A DNA stretch of 64,000 bases from Nostoc sp. LEGE 06077 (GCF_015207705.1 NZ_JADEWI010000033.1:1-64000), one strand, 5' to 3'. Positions 1 to 9,162 are shown, counted from the stretch's first letter. The notes: generated by a model not told the origin, from the sequence alone. Numbers and translations: made by a program.

Positions 1-2
1 GA

Positions 3-167
3 TGGAAGAATACTTTAAATAATCTTCGTTTAATTGTTCAACCTCTTTTATTATTTTGGTTGATTTATCCCTGGCTAAATGTTTTTCCCAATTCCGATTT
101 ATTGCTTGGATTTAATCACCTAATTTTTACAATGAACCAATTTAAACCTTTTTTCTCTTCTGGATAA
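3..167 (+). CDS. C-terminal end of an ORF cut by the window edge, possibly transposase
   Basis: An open frame runs in from the left edge and stops with TAA at 165-167, giving 54 codons. The peptide is rich in Leu, Phe, Trp and Asn and ends in a short Phe/Ser tail. It reminds me of C-terminal ends of cyanobacterial transposases, but no catalytic residue lies inside the window, so this is only an impression. It could also be the end of an ordinary membrane or hypothetical protein, or chance. The next gene converges on it only 13 bases away. Confidence 0.35.
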   Translation, partial: WKNTLNNLRLIVQPLLLFWLIYPWLNVFPNSDLLLGFNHLIFTMNQFKPFFSSG

Positions 168-180
168 TTTCATTTATTTA

Positions 181-897
181 CTACTTGCTTATTTCGGAAA
201 GTGACAGAAGAGGGTTATCATGGAATTTTTCTCTTTTGAGAATGTCATTCAACTCAGTACGAGGAATTGCCTCACGTCTATCAACTTCTAATGAATATAG
301 GAGAACCAAAAAAGTCAACCTGCGTGCAGCATCTTTCTTGTTTGCAGCTTTGAGCCTCTTCTTGTCCATTAGCTGTAGTTGTTCACCGTTGTGCCGAAAA
401 ATCTGTCTTAACTTGTCAGTATCGCCTTCATGAGCAGCGGGAAGTTGAGCAACTGCATCAATGGTAGTTTCGTTGTTCTCGGCACTGGGTTCGTAGTTGA
501 ATAGGGAAAGTTGTTGAGGTTTGGCATTACTTACATCACGAATCACCGGACGACCAGTAGGTTGTTTTCCGGGTGTTATTTGTCCACCAATGATTGCCGC
601 GATCGCACCACCCCAGTTAATACCTACTTCATTGGTGAGTTCTGCTTGAATTTCGCGTGAATAGCCCTTGCTAGTTTCAACGAACTTTAAAGTGTTTATT
701 ACCGGAGGTAAACTACCACCATTGCTTGATGCAGATCCGTTATGCTCTTCACCTCTTGGGGTTCCGCACATTACACACCCTTTTGCACCAGGAAGGAGTG
801 TTTCAAGGCAGTTTTTACACCGAATTTGCTGAAGACAGTTTGAGCAATAGAACCCTGTGCTAAGTAAAGGATGTTGGCAGGAAGGGCAGGTCTGCAT
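181..897 (-). CDS. double zinc-ribbon protein of unknown function
   Basis: A 238-residue protein starting at ATG 897. Its N-terminus carries two consecutive zinc-ribbon-like CxxC pairs: Cys4/Cys7 with Cys18/Cys21, and Cys27/Cys30 with Cys41/Cys44. After that comes a low-complexity linker and a charged C-terminal helix-rich segment (about residues 160-238). There is no signal peptide or membrane segment, so it is probably cytoplasmic. Ribbons of this sort mediate nucleic-acid or protein contacts, but the family gives no specific function. It is divergent from a WYL-domain regulator across a 186-base space with nested inverted repeats, so co-regulation by that regulator is plausible. The RBS is GGAG, 10 bases before the ATG. 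Confidence 0.75.
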   Translation of the reverse strand: MQTCPSCQHPLLSTGFYCSNCLQQIRCKNCLETLLPGAKGCVMCGTPRGEEHNGSASSNGGSLPPVINTLKFVETSKGYSREIQAELTNEVGINWGGAIAAIIGGQITPGKQPTGRPVIRDVSNAKPQQLSLFNYEPSAENNETTIDAVAQLPAAHEGDTDKLRQIFRHNGEQLQLMDKKRLKAANKKDAARRLTFLVLLYSLEVDRREAIPRTELNDILKREKFHDNPLLSLSEISK

Positions 898-989
898 ATT
901 TTTTAGTCTCCAAAACTCTATTTGAACTGCATCTTACAAAGAAGTTCAGATAGAGTGCGACTATTTTGCAGTATTGGAGGCTAAAAAAT
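898..989. promoter_or_regulatory. divergent control region with two nested inverted repeats
   Basis: Outer repeat: 898-913 and 974-989 match as inverted copies at 15 of 16 positions; each arm holds a GGAG(A/G)CTAAAAAAT ribosome-binding segment facing its own start codon. Inner repeat: 915-928 (ACTCTATTTGAACT) and 943-956 match at 13 of 14 positions with a 14-base spacer. The inner repeat lies just upstream of the zinc-ribbon gene and is a good operator candidate for the adjacent WYL regulator. The repeats are seen directly; the operator role is inferred. Confidence 0.55.
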
Positions 990-1065
990 GAAATCTTTAG
1001 AAAGTATATTTACCAATAGTCCTAAAGTTTATATATATTACAGGCTAATACTTTCTTATTATTGA
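988..1065 (+). CDS. possible 25-codon leader peptide upstream of the WYL regulator
   Basis: ATG at 988 follows a strong GGAGG ribosome-binding site at 976-980 with good spacing, and the frame runs 25 codons to TGA at 1063-1065, 18 bases before the regulator start. The peptide is Tyr/Ile/Leu-rich in its second half. Because its RBS mirrors that of the zinc-ribbon gene, it may be either a real leader ORF or a relic of a duplicated start region. There is no homology evidence. Confidence 0.3.
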   Translation: MKSLESIFTNSPKVYIYYRLILSYY

Positions 1066-1083
1066 CTAGGTGAAATATAGTTT

Positions 1084-2250
1084 ATGGGGCATTCTTACGC
1101 TGGTCTTCCTGCCTTCGAGAGACTATTACTGTTAATGGCTACGTTTGCCCGAAACCCAGGAGTTGGTTGTCATGATCCTATGCAATCTGACCCTAGTAAT
1201 CATGATACCTTACAGGTAGTACAAATGTATTTGCATAAGGTAGCAACTGAATTGAATGTAGAGCTACCGCCTTGTTCACGTCACACCATCCAAAGTGATT
1301 TGAAGACTCTTCGCCGCTATGGGCTTTTAGATAGACGACCATACCGCTGGGGTTACTATCTTGGTACAGGTCTAATGAGTAGAGAGGAGTTACAAGTTGC
1401 GCTCAACGCCCTACAGTCTCAGGCAAGGTATCAGGAAGACCCTCAAATTAACCAGATATATCAAAGATTAATGCGGCGGTTAGGAGGTTTAAATCCGAAA
1501 GATGAGATACTTTATCCGGTGAGAACTCAATTAGACCGAGTTATTGTCTACACAGATCCGGTGGAAATGATGGCTAAAGGCAAATATCAAAGCCGAGGTA
1601 CGTTATTTGAAAAAATAGATGCACTTGAAGAGGCAATTATTCAAGGGCAAGCAGTTGAGCTTTACCGCTTTCGTAATCCGTACAATCCTCAAAGAATTAG
1701 ATATGAGAAAGTTTATCCCTTACAGCTGATTTATGCAGACATTGCCTGGTATTTGTTGCAGGAGGACTATCAAAACGGTCATCTCGTAGTATCACGTCTT
1801 GATCGCTTTAGTGATCACTTTAAGGTTCTGGATAGCAAAGGCCGAGGCTCAATTTGCCAATGGAAAAGCTTACGTATCGCTCATCGGCTCTTAAAGGCGG
1901 GTTGGGGTTTACAGTTAGGGTCAAGAGAAGATCAGCAAAGGGAGATCCGTGGAGAATTAGAGCTTGTAGAAGTGCGAGTTCGGTTTTTTCCTAAAGTTAT
2001 GGAATTTATCCAAGAGGGCGAAAAGCGACATCCTAAGCAAGAAATTAAACCAGGGCTAACGGGAAAAGATGGCAAACCTGCTTACGTAGATTATATTGTG
2101 AAATTGCCTAAGCGATCACTGGAGGAGTTTTGTCGTTGGGTGTATCGGTTTATGAGCAATGCTCAATTTATTTATCCTCAATATCTAGCTGAACAACATC
2201 AGGAATTTGCTCGTGCATTACTAGACAGATATTGTTCTCAAGCCCCATAA
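1084..2250 (+). CDS. WYL-domain transcriptional regulator
   Basis: A 388-residue protein. The N-terminal 110 residues look like a winged helix-turn-helix (conserved stretch TIQSDLKTLRRYGLL around residues 68-82, followed by a Tyr/Arg-rich wing). The middle part (about 150-260) has the alternating strands and the basic/aromatic residues of a WYL domain, and the C-terminal part resembles the WYL extension. WYL proteins sense ligands, often nucleotides or nucleic acids, and control defence or DNA-damage genes; in Synechocystis the WYL protein Sll7009 represses a type I-D CRISPR system. No CRISPR array or cas gene is in this window. The start ATG 1084 has a weak AGGTG upstream. Likely autoregulated through the inverted repeats upstream. 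Confidence 0.75.
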   Translation: MGHSYAGLPAFERLLLLMATFARNPGVGCHDPMQSDPSNHDTLQVVQMYLHKVATELNVELPPCSRHTIQSDLKTLRRYGLLDRRPYRWGYYLGTGLMSREELQVALNALQSQARYQEDPQINQIYQRLMRRLGGLNPKDEILYPVRTQLDRVIVYTDPVEMMAKGKYQSRGTLFEKIDALEEAIIQGQAVELYRFRNPYNPQRIRYEKVYPLQLIYADIAWYLLQEDYQNGHLVVSRLDRFSDHFKVLDSKGRGSICQWKSLRIAHRLLKAGWGLQLGSREDQQREIRGELELVEVRVRFFPKVMEFIQEGEKRHPKQEIKPGLTGKDGKPAYVDYIVKLPKRSLEEFCRWVYRFMSNAQFIYPQYLAEQHQEFARALLDRYCSQAP

Positions 2251-2305
2251 ATACTAATTGACAATTTTGTCTAAGTATAAATTGTTTAAGTTATTTGAAA
2301 TTAGT

Positions 2306-3088
2306 ATGACAAATAAACGCTTGTATCACATTGGTTTTGGGCAAGATGATTTAGGTGCATCGCCGCCTCAGATTGCTTTATTATCGGGCGATCGCGATCG
2401 CACCCATCTAATTGCCCAAAATTATTTACAAGATGTGCGTTTGTTGTCGGAAAATCGCGGACTTGATAGTTATCTCGGATACTTACCGAATCATCGCCCC
2501 ATCTTATCGGCAACTAGTGGGATGGGTGCGCCTTCTTTAAGTATTGTGGTAAATGAATTGGTACAGGTGGGAATCCGGCAAATTATTCGCATTGGTACTT
2601 GTGGCTCAATTCAACCTTATGTACCAGTTGGCAGTATTGTAATTAGTAGTGCCGCTTTATGTCGTCAAGGTGCAGCTAATGACATTGCACCTGTGGAGTA
2701 TCCCGCCGCAGCTGATCCATTTTTGACGGTGGCTTTAGTCAAAGCTTCACAAGAATTAGGGTTTGAGCATTATTTAGGTATTACCGCTTCTGTTGATACT
2801 TTTTATGAAGGACAGGAACGTGCTAATTCAGCAAACCCGGATTTAATGCGATCGCTCCGTGGTATTACGGAAGAATATCGGCGGTTAAATATTTTGAACT
2901 ACGAAATGGAATGTGGCACTCTGTTTAAAATGGCAGGAGTGTATAAGTTTGCGGCGGCGGCTGTTTGCGGTGTGGTGGCGCAACGTACTGTTGATGAGAA
3001 GGTAGTTTTAGAACAGAAAGAAGTTGCAGTGGGAAATGCGATCGCCACTGCTATCCATGCAATCACTAATTATTTTCCCTCACTTTAA
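2306..3088 (+). CDS. nucleoside phosphorylase (uridine/purine phosphorylase family)
   Basis: A 260-residue cytoplasmic enzyme of the PNP/UDP family, which splits nucleosides with phosphate to release the base and ribose 1-phosphate. Seen: the phosphate-binding segment GDRDRTHLIA near the N-terminus, the IRIGTCGSIQ strand-loop typical of the family, and an NYEMECGTLF segment near residue 200, matching the E-M-E substrate-contact motif. I chose ATG 2306 because conserved sequence begins there; an in-frame TTG at 2258 would add 16 residues without similarity. It follows the WYL gene by 55 bases on the same strand and may be read from the same transcript. Specificity (uridine or purine) cannot be read with certainty; the length and N-terminus favour uridine phosphorylase. 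Confidence 0.85.
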   Translation: MTNKRLYHIGFGQDDLGASPPQIALLSGDRDRTHLIAQNYLQDVRLLSENRGLDSYLGYLPNHRPILSATSGMGAPSLSIVVNELVQVGIRQIIRIGTCGSIQPYVPVGSIVISSAALCRQGAANDIAPVEYPAAADPFLTVALVKASQELGFEHYLGITASVDTFYEGQERANSANPDLMRSLRGITEEYRRLNILNYEMECGTLFKMAGVYKFAAAAVCGVVAQRTVDEKVVLEQKEVAVGNAIATAIHAITNYFPSL

Positions 3089-3353
3089 ATCTGAGTTCAG
3101 TAGTTTCATCTACTCTTTACGTAATCTTTAAGTTAGCATTTCCTTAATCTAGATAATATAGATTTATGAGGTGTAAATTGCGTGTTTTACAGATGAATAT
3201 ATCCTAAGAAATAACTTGTTTGTCAGAAAAATATGATTGGATAAACGAAAAAATATTCAAAATTTAAGTGAAATTAAGGAAACAATTAAATTAATATTAA
3301 TTTCTCATAAAAATTTATTTTCATGTTTATAAAAAATTGGAGAACGGCATCAA
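3089..3353. other. short intergenic region without recognised features
   Basis: 265 AT-rich bases between the phosphorylase and the aspartic protease. No convincing ORF, hairpin or RNA was seen. It should contain the protease promoter; an AGAACGG segment just before the start is only a weak ribosome-binding site. Confidence 0.5.
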
Positions 3354-3923
3354 ATGAACTGTGCTTGGCAGCGGGGAATTACTCAGATTAACGTAGCTTT
3401 GATTGCAGTAATACCAACGCTGATATTTTCAGCATTTACACACCGAGCAATCGCTGAAGATACGAGCGAGTGTTTTATGGTGACTTCTTCTGGGATGACT
3501 GTGGAGTTAACAAAGCTGTGTAACGATACAAATAGAGCCAAGACGACTTCCGAAGGCAGAGTTTTTCGAGTACCTATCAAACGCCATTTTGGCAGAACTC
3601 CGGTAATTGATGTCACCTTTAATAACCAAAAAACCTTTGAGATGGTTGTTGATACAGGTGCTAATGGTACTTTGATTACGCAAGCAATGGCGAATGCTTT
3701 GCAAGTCAAACCCACAGGTATACTCAATGCTCAAACTGCCGATGGTAGTGAAGTAAAATTTCCTACAGGCAAGATGAAGTCTATAGCTGCGGGTGGCATT
3801 GTAGCCAATAATGTAGAGGTAGCGATCGCATCTAAAGCAGGTATTGGATTACTCGGTCACGATTTCTTTGGTAACTACGACATCAAAATTTTACAAACAT
3901 CTGTGGAATTTCACGCACGTTAA
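3354..3923 (+). CDS. secreted retropepsin-like aspartic protease (clan AA)
   Basis: A 189-residue protein with an N-terminal hydrophobic signal segment (about residues 12-34, ending near Ala-Ile-Ala). The rest is one retropepsin-like domain: catalytic DTG at Asp100-Thr-Gly, followed by ANGTLIT, and the second structural motif GLLGHDF at 165-171. Such single-domain proteases act as dimers, each giving one Asp-Thr-Gly. It matches the bacterial clan AA family with a DTGA motif and is likely periplasmic or membrane-attached. The substrate is unknown. It stands alone, upstream of the converging ATP synthase operon. Confidence 0.85.
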   Translation: MNCAWQRGITQINVALIAVIPTLIFSAFTHRAIAEDTSECFMVTSSGMTVELTKLCNDTNRAKTTSEGRVFRVPIKRHFGRTPVIDVTFNNQKTFEMVVDTGANGTLITQAMANALQVKPTGILNAQTADGSEVKFPTGKMKSIAAGGIVANNVEVAIASKAGIGLLGHDFFGNYDIKILQTSVEFHAR

Positions 3924-4043
3924 ATAGCAGAATCATTGATATAGCGGTTCTCATCGCAGTAAAGTAAAGGCAAAAATAATTAACCGCAGATAAACCTTGT
4001 TTTGCAGCCTTTACCCCGATTTCTGAGCATCACCAAAACTAAA

Positions 4044-4087
4044 AATAGCTAATCGCTAGATTTTAAAGTTACCAGCAATTAGCTATT
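4044..4087 (-). terminator. probable terminator of the ATP synthase operon
   Basis: AATAGCTAAT (4044-4053) and ATTAGCTATT (4078-4087) form a perfect 10-bp stem with a 24-base loop, just past the stop of the last leftward gene. On the minus strand a moderate T-rich stretch follows. The long loop makes it an imperfect terminator. Confidence 0.45.
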
Positions 4088-4113
4088 ATTTAAAGTTAAC
4101 AATTGAGTTGTTC

Positions 4114-5061
4114 CTAAGTCAGTGCTTCTGCACCACCGACAACTTCTAGGAGTTCCTGAGTAATAGCGGCTTGTCGGGCTTTGTTGTAAGACAGCGATAG
4201 GCTTTTAATTAGTTCACCAGCATTGTCGCTGGCGTTACTCATAGCTGTCATCCGCGCTGCTAGTTCACTAGCAGCAGATTCTTGTAATGCGCGTAGTAAT
4301 TGATTACTCAAATACAAGGGTAGCAAGGAATCCAGAATTTGTACTGGGTCTTGCTCAAAAATCATGTCGCGGGCTAAAGGTTGGACTTGAGCCGTTACTT
4401 TTTGCCGTTCAACTTCAAATTGACCACCACGAGTTGTCAACCGGAAAATTTCGTCGTCTGCTGCTTCTAAACCTTGGGTATCAAGAGGTAGCAAAGTTTG
4501 AACTACAGGACGAGAACTAACGAGCGAGACGAAACGAGTGTAGATTAATTCGATGCGGTCTACTTTTTCCGAGAGGAATAAAGACAGCAACTCTTCAGCA
4601 ATTTTATTTGCTTCGTCGGCAGTAGGAATTTGCTCTAAGCCACTGTAAGTAGCATCAATGGGCTGTTCACGACGTTGGAAGTATTGAGTAGCTTTACGAC
4701 CAACTAGTACAAATGTGTAGTCGATACCTTCTGCCTTGAGTTCCTTAGCACGGTTTTCCGCACGACGGATGACGTTTGTGTTGTAACCACCGCACAAACC
4801 TCTGTCACCAGAAATGACTAACAACCCTACTGATTTAACTTCCCGTTTTTTCAGCAGAGGTAAGTTGGCTTCTTCAAACCGCAGACGGGTTTGTAAACCA
4901 TATAGCACTTGGGCTAGTCTGTCAGCAAAGGGGCGAGTAGCCAGAACTTGTTCTTGTGCGCGACGTACTCTTGCCGCCGCCACTAGCCGCATGGCTTCTG
5001 TAATTTTTTTGGTGTTTTTGACCGACTGAATGCGATCGCGTATTGATTTGAGGTTAGGCAT
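4114..5061 (-). CDS. atpG: ATP synthase F1 subunit gamma
   Basis: A 315-residue central-stalk subunit that turns inside the alpha3-beta3 ring and couples proton flow to ATP synthesis on the thylakoid and cytoplasmic membrane. Conserved ends are clear: the N-terminal helix starting [20 protein letters not shown] and the C-terminal helix with [20 protein letters not shown]. It has the cyanobacterial/plastid insertion (about residues 198-235), but without the two regulatory cysteines of the chloroplast subunit. I chose ATG 5061 because the family begins there; an upstream ATG at 5175 would add 38 residues encoded by repeat-like DNA. Last gene of the operon, 133 bases after atpA. Confidence 0.97.
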   Translation of the reverse strand: MPNLKSIRDRIQSVKNTKKITEAMRLVAAARVRRAQEQVLATRPFADRLAQVLYGLQTRLRFEEANLPLLKKREVKSVGLLVISGDRGLCGGYNTNVIRRAENRAKELKAEGIDYTFVLVGRKATQYFQRREQPIDATYSGLEQIPTADEANKIAEELLSLFLSEKVDRIELIYTRFVSLVSSRPVVQTLLPLDTQGLEAADDEIFRLTTRGGQFEVERQKVTAQVQPLARDMIFEQDPVQILDSLLPLYLSNQLLRALQESAASELAARMTAMSNASDNAGELIKSLSLSYNKARQAAITQELLEVVGGAEALT

Positions 5062-5169
5062 ATTCTTAAGTTCTGAGTCCTGACTCCTGAGTTCCGAGTG
5101 GCTCAAAGTGCTGAGTACTAAGTTTTCCAGGATGTATTTGTACTTACTTTCATTCCTGTTCTCAGTACC

Positions 5170-5190
5170 CAGCACTCAGCACTCAGCACT
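5170..5190. repeat. heptamer tandem repeat (STRR type) between atpA and atpG
   Basis: Three perfect tandem copies of CAGCACT, with degenerate relatives (CTGAGT, CTCCTGA) scattered over 5075-5190. Short tandemly repeated repetitive sequences of seven bases are known from heterocystous cyanobacteria. Similar tracts occur near 6762-6790, 25540-25570, 31555-31690 and 40425-40440. Confidence 0.7.
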
Positions 5191-5194
5191 TTAA

Positions 5195-6715
5195 TTATGC
5201 TGTTGCTTTGAAGGTCTTTTTGTAATCGTCTAAGGCTGCCTTCAATGCTGCTTCTTCATCATCAGCGAGTACTTTCTTGCTTTGTACTGCTTGGAAGTAA
5301 GGAGATTTACCAGTTTTCAGGTATTCCCGGAAACCTTTGGTGAAGGTGGTTACTTTATCTACAGCGATATCATCTAAGTAACCGTTAATCCCAGCGTAAA
5401 GAATTGCCACTTGTTCAGCTACAGACAAGGGTTCGTTCTGGGATTGTTTCAACAATTCCCGTAAACGCTGACCTCGTGCCAACTGGTCTTGGGTAGCTTT
5501 ATCTAAGTCTGAAGCAAATTGCGCGAAGGCTTGGAGGTCGTCAAACTGTGCTAGTTCGAGTTTAATCTTACCAGCAACTTTTTTCATAGCTTTAGTTTGC
5601 GCCGCCGAACCTACACGGGATACGGAGATACCGGGGTTTACAGCAGGACGAACACCAGCGTTGAACAAGTCAGAAGATAAGAAGATCTGACCGTCAGTGA
5701 TAGAAATTACGTTTGTGGGGATGTAAGCGGATACGTCACCAGCTTGGGTTTCGATGATGGGTAGAGCAGTCATACTGCCTTTACCTAACTCATCGCTGAG
5801 TTTAGCGGCTCTTTCCAACAAGCGAGAGTGAATGTAGAATACGTCTCCGGGGTAAGCTTCCCGTCCTGGTGGACGACGTAGCAGCAAGGACATTTGGCGA
5901 TAAGCTTGTGCTTGCTTGGACAAGTCGTCATAAATTACCAAGGTGGCTTTGCCTTTGTACATGAAGTACTCAGCAATAGTAGCGCCGGTGTAGGGAGCTA
6001 GATATTGTAAGGTGGCAGGTTCACTGGCACTAGCCGCAACAACTACGGTGTAGTCCATTGCGCCTTTTTCTTGTAAGGTTTGAACTACGTTAGCTACGGT
6101 GGAAGCTTTTTGACCAATGGCTACGTAAACGCAGACAACATCTTCACCTTTTTGGTTAATGATGGTGTCGATCGCGATCGCGGTTTTTCCGGTTTGACGG
6201 TCTCCAATGATCAATTCCCGCTGACCACGGCCGATGGGAATCATGGAGTCGATAGCGGTAATCCCGGTTTGCATGGGTTCGTGTACCGAACGCCGAGCAA
6301 TAATACCGGGTGCTGGCGATTCAATCAAACGGCTTTCTGTGGATTTGATGTCGCCTTTTCCGTCGATCGCACGACCCAAAGCATCAACAACCCGTCCAAC
6401 TAGGGCTTCACCGACACCAATTTGGGCAATTTTCCCAGTAGCTCTGACAGAGCTACCTTCTTGGATATTATTACCTGTACCCATGAGTACCGCACCCACG
6501 TTGTCTTCTTCCAAGTTTTGGGCGATACCGATGGTGCCATCTTCAAATTCCAAAAGTTCCCCAGCCATAGCCTTTTCTAGGCCATAAATCCGGGCAATAC
6601 CGTCACCTACTTGCAGAACGGTACCAACGTTAGCAACTTTGACTTCTTGGTCGTATTGCTCAATTTGCTGTTGAATAATGCTGCTAATTTCGTCAGGTCT
6701 AATTGATATGCTCAT
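5195..6715 (-). CDS. atpA: ATP synthase F1 subunit alpha
   Basis: A 506-residue regulatory nucleotide-binding subunit of the F1 head. Seen: N-terminal crown domain with the peripheral-stalk contact helix (residues 1-25), Walker A GDRQTGKT at 171-178, Walker B region [11 protein letters not shown] near 265, and the arginine-finger region [14 protein letters not shown] near 370. Full family length. ATG 6715 gives the usual start [10 protein letters not shown]. It lies between atpH and atpG in the order shared by cyanobacteria; the beta and epsilon genes are not in the window, as expected because they form a separate operon. Confidence 0.98.
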   Translation of the reverse strand: MSISIRPDEISSIIQQQIEQYDQEVKVANVGTVLQVGDGIARIYGLEKAMAGELLEFEDGTIGIAQNLEEDNVGAVLMGTGNNIQEGSSVRATGKIAQIGVGEALVGRVVDALGRAIDGKGDIKSTESRLIESPAPGIIARRSVHEPMQTGITAIDSMIPIGRGQRELIIGDRQTGKTAIAIDTIINQKGEDVVCVYVAIGQKASTVANVVQTLQEKGAMDYTVVVAASASEPATLQYLAPYTGATIAEYFMYKGKATLVIYDDLSKQAQAYRQMSLLLRRPPGREAYPGDVFYIHSRLLERAAKLSDELGKGSMTALPIIETQAGDVSAYIPTNVISITDGQIFLSSDLFNAGVRPAVNPGISVSRVGSAAQTKAMKKVAGKIKLELAQFDDLQAFAQFASDLDKATQDQLARGQRLRELLKQSQNEPLSVAEQVAILYAGINGYLDDIAVDKVTTFTKGFREYLKTGKSPYFQAVQSKKVLADDEEAALKAALDDYKKTFKATA

Positions 6716-6802
6716 AGTGTATGTTTTTCTTTTGCAACACGGACGAATTTGATAGTAATAAAGTGCTGAGTAATTCTCTTACTCCTGCCCTCTGCCTTCT
6801 TC

Positions 6803-7357
6803 CTAGCCACTAGTTAAGCTCAAAGACAAGCGTCGTAGTTGACCACGTAAACTAGCATCGATTACCTGTGAGCCAACTTTGATAATCACACCACCAATCA
6901 ATTCGCTATCTACTTTAGTTTCTAGTTCTACTTGACGAGCATTGGTGATGGCAATGACTTTCTGTTTAATCGCTTCTTCTTGCTCTGATGAAAGAGGAAT
7001 AGCCGAGCTTACTTCCGCTAACACAGTTTGATTCAGCTGCCGCAGCAATGCCAGATACTGCTTTAAAATCTGGTCTAAGAAGAAAATGCGTCGTTTGTCT
7101 ACTAGAAGTAGCAAAAAGTTGCGTAAGTAAGGATTCCCGCCTTCACCCAAGACTTGAGTGATTACCGCTTTTTTGCTGTCAGCGGCAACAAAGGGATTGT
7201 CGATCAAGTTCCGCAGTTGTTGAGAATTTTGCAACAAATCTAGTAAGGAACGAGCATCGTTACCGAAATCTTCTGTCAGATTTTGTGACTTTGCTACTGA
7301 CATCAACGCCTGTGCATAAGGCTGGGCGATTTCAGCTGTTTCGATATTACTTTTCAT
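6803..7357 (-). CDS. atpH: ATP synthase F1 subunit delta
   Basis: A 184-residue subunit that ties the top of the alpha3-beta3 head to the b/b' stalk. The N-terminal helical domain (YAQALMSVA near residue 14) and the C-terminal segment (GGVIIKVGSQVIDASLRGQL around 154-173) are typical. Its ATG overlaps the TAA stop of atpF by one base (TAATG), so the two genes are probably translationally coupled. Confidence 0.96.
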   Translation of the reverse strand: MKSNIETAEIAQPYAQALMSVAKSQNLTEDFGNDARSLLDLLQNSQQLRNLIDNPFVAADSKKAVITQVLGEGGNPYLRNFLLLLVDKRRIFFLDQILKQYLALLRQLNQTVLAEVSSAIPLSSEQEEAIKQKVIAITNARQVELETKVDSELIGGVIIKVGSQVIDASLRGQLRRLSLSLTSG

Positions 7358-7926
7358 TACCGTCCTCCCACCTGAGCGATGCTACGGTTAATTAGTGCCT
7401 GTTGAACATCGTCACCAACACCTGATCGCAGTTGTGCTTCGACTTTTTGTAATGCCAAAGCGGCTACTCGCTGCCGCAATTCGGTAAGCGCTCGCTCTCG
7501 TTCGGTGTTTAAATCAGCCGCTGCTGTTTGTTTCAAGCGTTCTACGTCTTGCACTGCTTTATCCAACAGGGCTTGTTTAGTTGCCTGAGCGCTTTCTTCG
7601 GCTGCTTGACGGATGCGTTGTGCCTCAGCTTGTGCTTGGGTCAACTGTTCTTGTGCTTGAGAAAGAGCTGTTTGTGCCTCTTTTAAGCGTCCTTCTGCTT
7701 CCTGAATGGCAGTTTCGATATTGGATCTGCGCTCGTTCAGGATATTGCTTAAAACTTTACGTCCAAAGTAGAATAATATGCCAATCAGAATCAATAGGTT
7801 TATCAGATTGGTTTCAAAAATGTCTAGGTTTAGACCGAAACCACCTTCTGCTGCGCCTTCTGCCAATTCAGAGTGAACAGCTTGAGCTTCTGCGGCAAGT
7901 AATAAGAAAGTGCCCATGATACCCAT
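7357..7926 (-). CDS. atpF: ATP synthase Fo subunit b
   Basis: A 189-residue peripheral-stalk subunit: one N-terminal membrane helix (about residues 38-56) followed by a long charged Ala/Gln/Glu-rich coiled coil and a C-terminal delta-binding end. It pairs with subunit b' encoded upstream. ATG 7926 gives [14 protein letters not shown]; an alternative in-frame ATG at 7917 would drop three residues. It is separated from atpF2 by a 331-base spacer with repeats, which is long for an operon. Confidence 0.95.
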   Translation of the reverse strand: MGIMGTFLLLAAEAQAVHSELAEGAAEGGFGLNLDIFETNLINLLILIGILFYFGRKVLSNILNERRSNIETAIQEAEGRLKEAQTALSQAQEQLTQAQAEAQRIRQAAEESAQATKQALLDKAVQDVERLKQTAAADLNTERERALTELRQRVAALALQKVEAQLRSGVGDDVQQALINRSIAQVGGR

Positions 7927-8257
7927 CTACAAGTGCGCTGCTCGCTTGCTAATCAGTTTTGTGTTCCCGTAGGAAAAAAGTGACTACGAATTTTAGATTT
8001 TGAGATTTGAGATTTTTTGCTTGATGCCTTGCCACACATGAGTTTAGATTTTGAATTTCTGGATTTTCAGACTCTTCAATCCAAAATCTGGAATTCAAAA
8101 TCAAAATTGGCCCGGTCAATCCAAAATAAGCTCGTGAACTCGCTAACGCTACGCTAACGGCAATCCAAAATCTAAAATTGGCTGACACTTTATTAAGCGC
8201 TCTGGGACAAATGCCCAGTTGCGCGGATACTTTCACTAGGCCAATAATCTTTATAGC
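7927..8257. repeat. repeat-filled spacer inside the ATP synthase operon
   Basis: 331 bases between atpF and atpF2. It holds repeated variants of the motif AATCCAAAATCTAAAATT (for example 8078-8092, 8118-8127, 8162-8178) and inverted versions (7984-8012, 8044-8066), so imperfect hairpins can form. It also holds a GCTAACGCTACGCTAACGGC-type cyanobacterial dispersed repeat (about 8140-8162). Short ORFs across it in both directions look spurious. Confidence 0.6.
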
Positions 8258-8689
8258 TTATCTAGCTAGACTAGGCCCTAAGAGTTTTTCTAGAATCTGC
8301 CTACCAAGAGCATCAACTTGTTGTTCTAAAGAACGCATAGCTTCCTGCTTTTGTTGGTCTATTTCAACGGCAGCTTTTTCTCGTTGAGCTTGAGCCTCTT
8401 GTTGTGCCTCAGCAATTTTCTGGGCAGTAATTTTCTTAGCTTCAGCCTGGGCGGTTTCTACAGTAGCTTGCGATTGCCTGCGAGCTTCTGCTAGTTGCTG
8501 TTCATATTCTTGAGTTAGGCGTTCGGCTTTAGCCAGACGCTCTTTGGCTTCAAGAGTATTGGTGCGGATGTAATTATCACGCTCATCCAGGACTTTGGTC
8601 AGTGGCTTATAGAAAATTACATTCAACAAGGCTGCCAACAGCAGGAACTGCAATGCCATAAAGGGCAAAGTAGCATCGAAATCAAACAT
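8258..8689 (-). CDS. atpF2: ATP synthase Fo subunit b'
   Basis: A 143-residue second peripheral-stalk subunit found in photosynthetic bacteria and plastids. One membrane helix at about residues 8-27, then a coiled coil of repeated Glu/Lys/Gln/Ala. The conserved [15 protein letters not shown] segment follows the helix. ATG 8689 begins MFDFDATLP as in relatives, with GGAGAG in the RBS. It lies downstream of atpE. Confidence 0.95.
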   Translation of the reverse strand: MFDFDATLPFMALQFLLLAALLNVIFYKPLTKVLDERDNYIRTNTLEAKERLAKAERLTQEYEQQLAEARRQSQATVETAQAEAKKITAQKIAEAQQEAQAQREKAAVEIDQQKQEAMRSLEQQVDALGRQILEKLLGPSLAR

Positions 8690-8818
8690 TTCTCTCCTCT
8701 TTGGCTGGAGTAGCAGTTTTCATGGCTAGCAACGTTATCCAACCTTTCGTATTTTAGAGACCCATAGCCACAAGGGTCAGACGACATTAAAACTACTTAA
8801 TACCCAAAGTCTTTCAGA

Positions 8819-8848
8819 TGTAGAGGCGTGATGATTCACGTCTCTACA
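8819..8848. repeat. hairpin repeat between atpE and atpF2
   Basis: Arms 8819-8831 and 8836-8848 pair over 13 positions with one G-T mismatch and a four-base loop. The core GAGRCGTGA...TCACGTCTC resembles hairpins at 12877-12902 and 62412-62435, so this looks like a small dispersed element. Within the operon it could tune or stabilise the large atpE message relative to downstream genes; that is a guess. Confidence 0.6.
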
Positions 8849-8865
8849 ATCAAAACTTTGAGTTC

Positions 8866-9162
<297 letters not shown>

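Noticed and set aside
6080-6587. Plus-strand frames of 107 and 117 codons within atpA
   Set aside because: Antisense to a highly conserved gene, without RBS or independent similarity.
7949-8236. 95-codon minus-strand frame between atpF and atpF2
   Set aside because: It reads through the AATCCAAAATCT repeats; the peptide is only a translation of repeat DNA.
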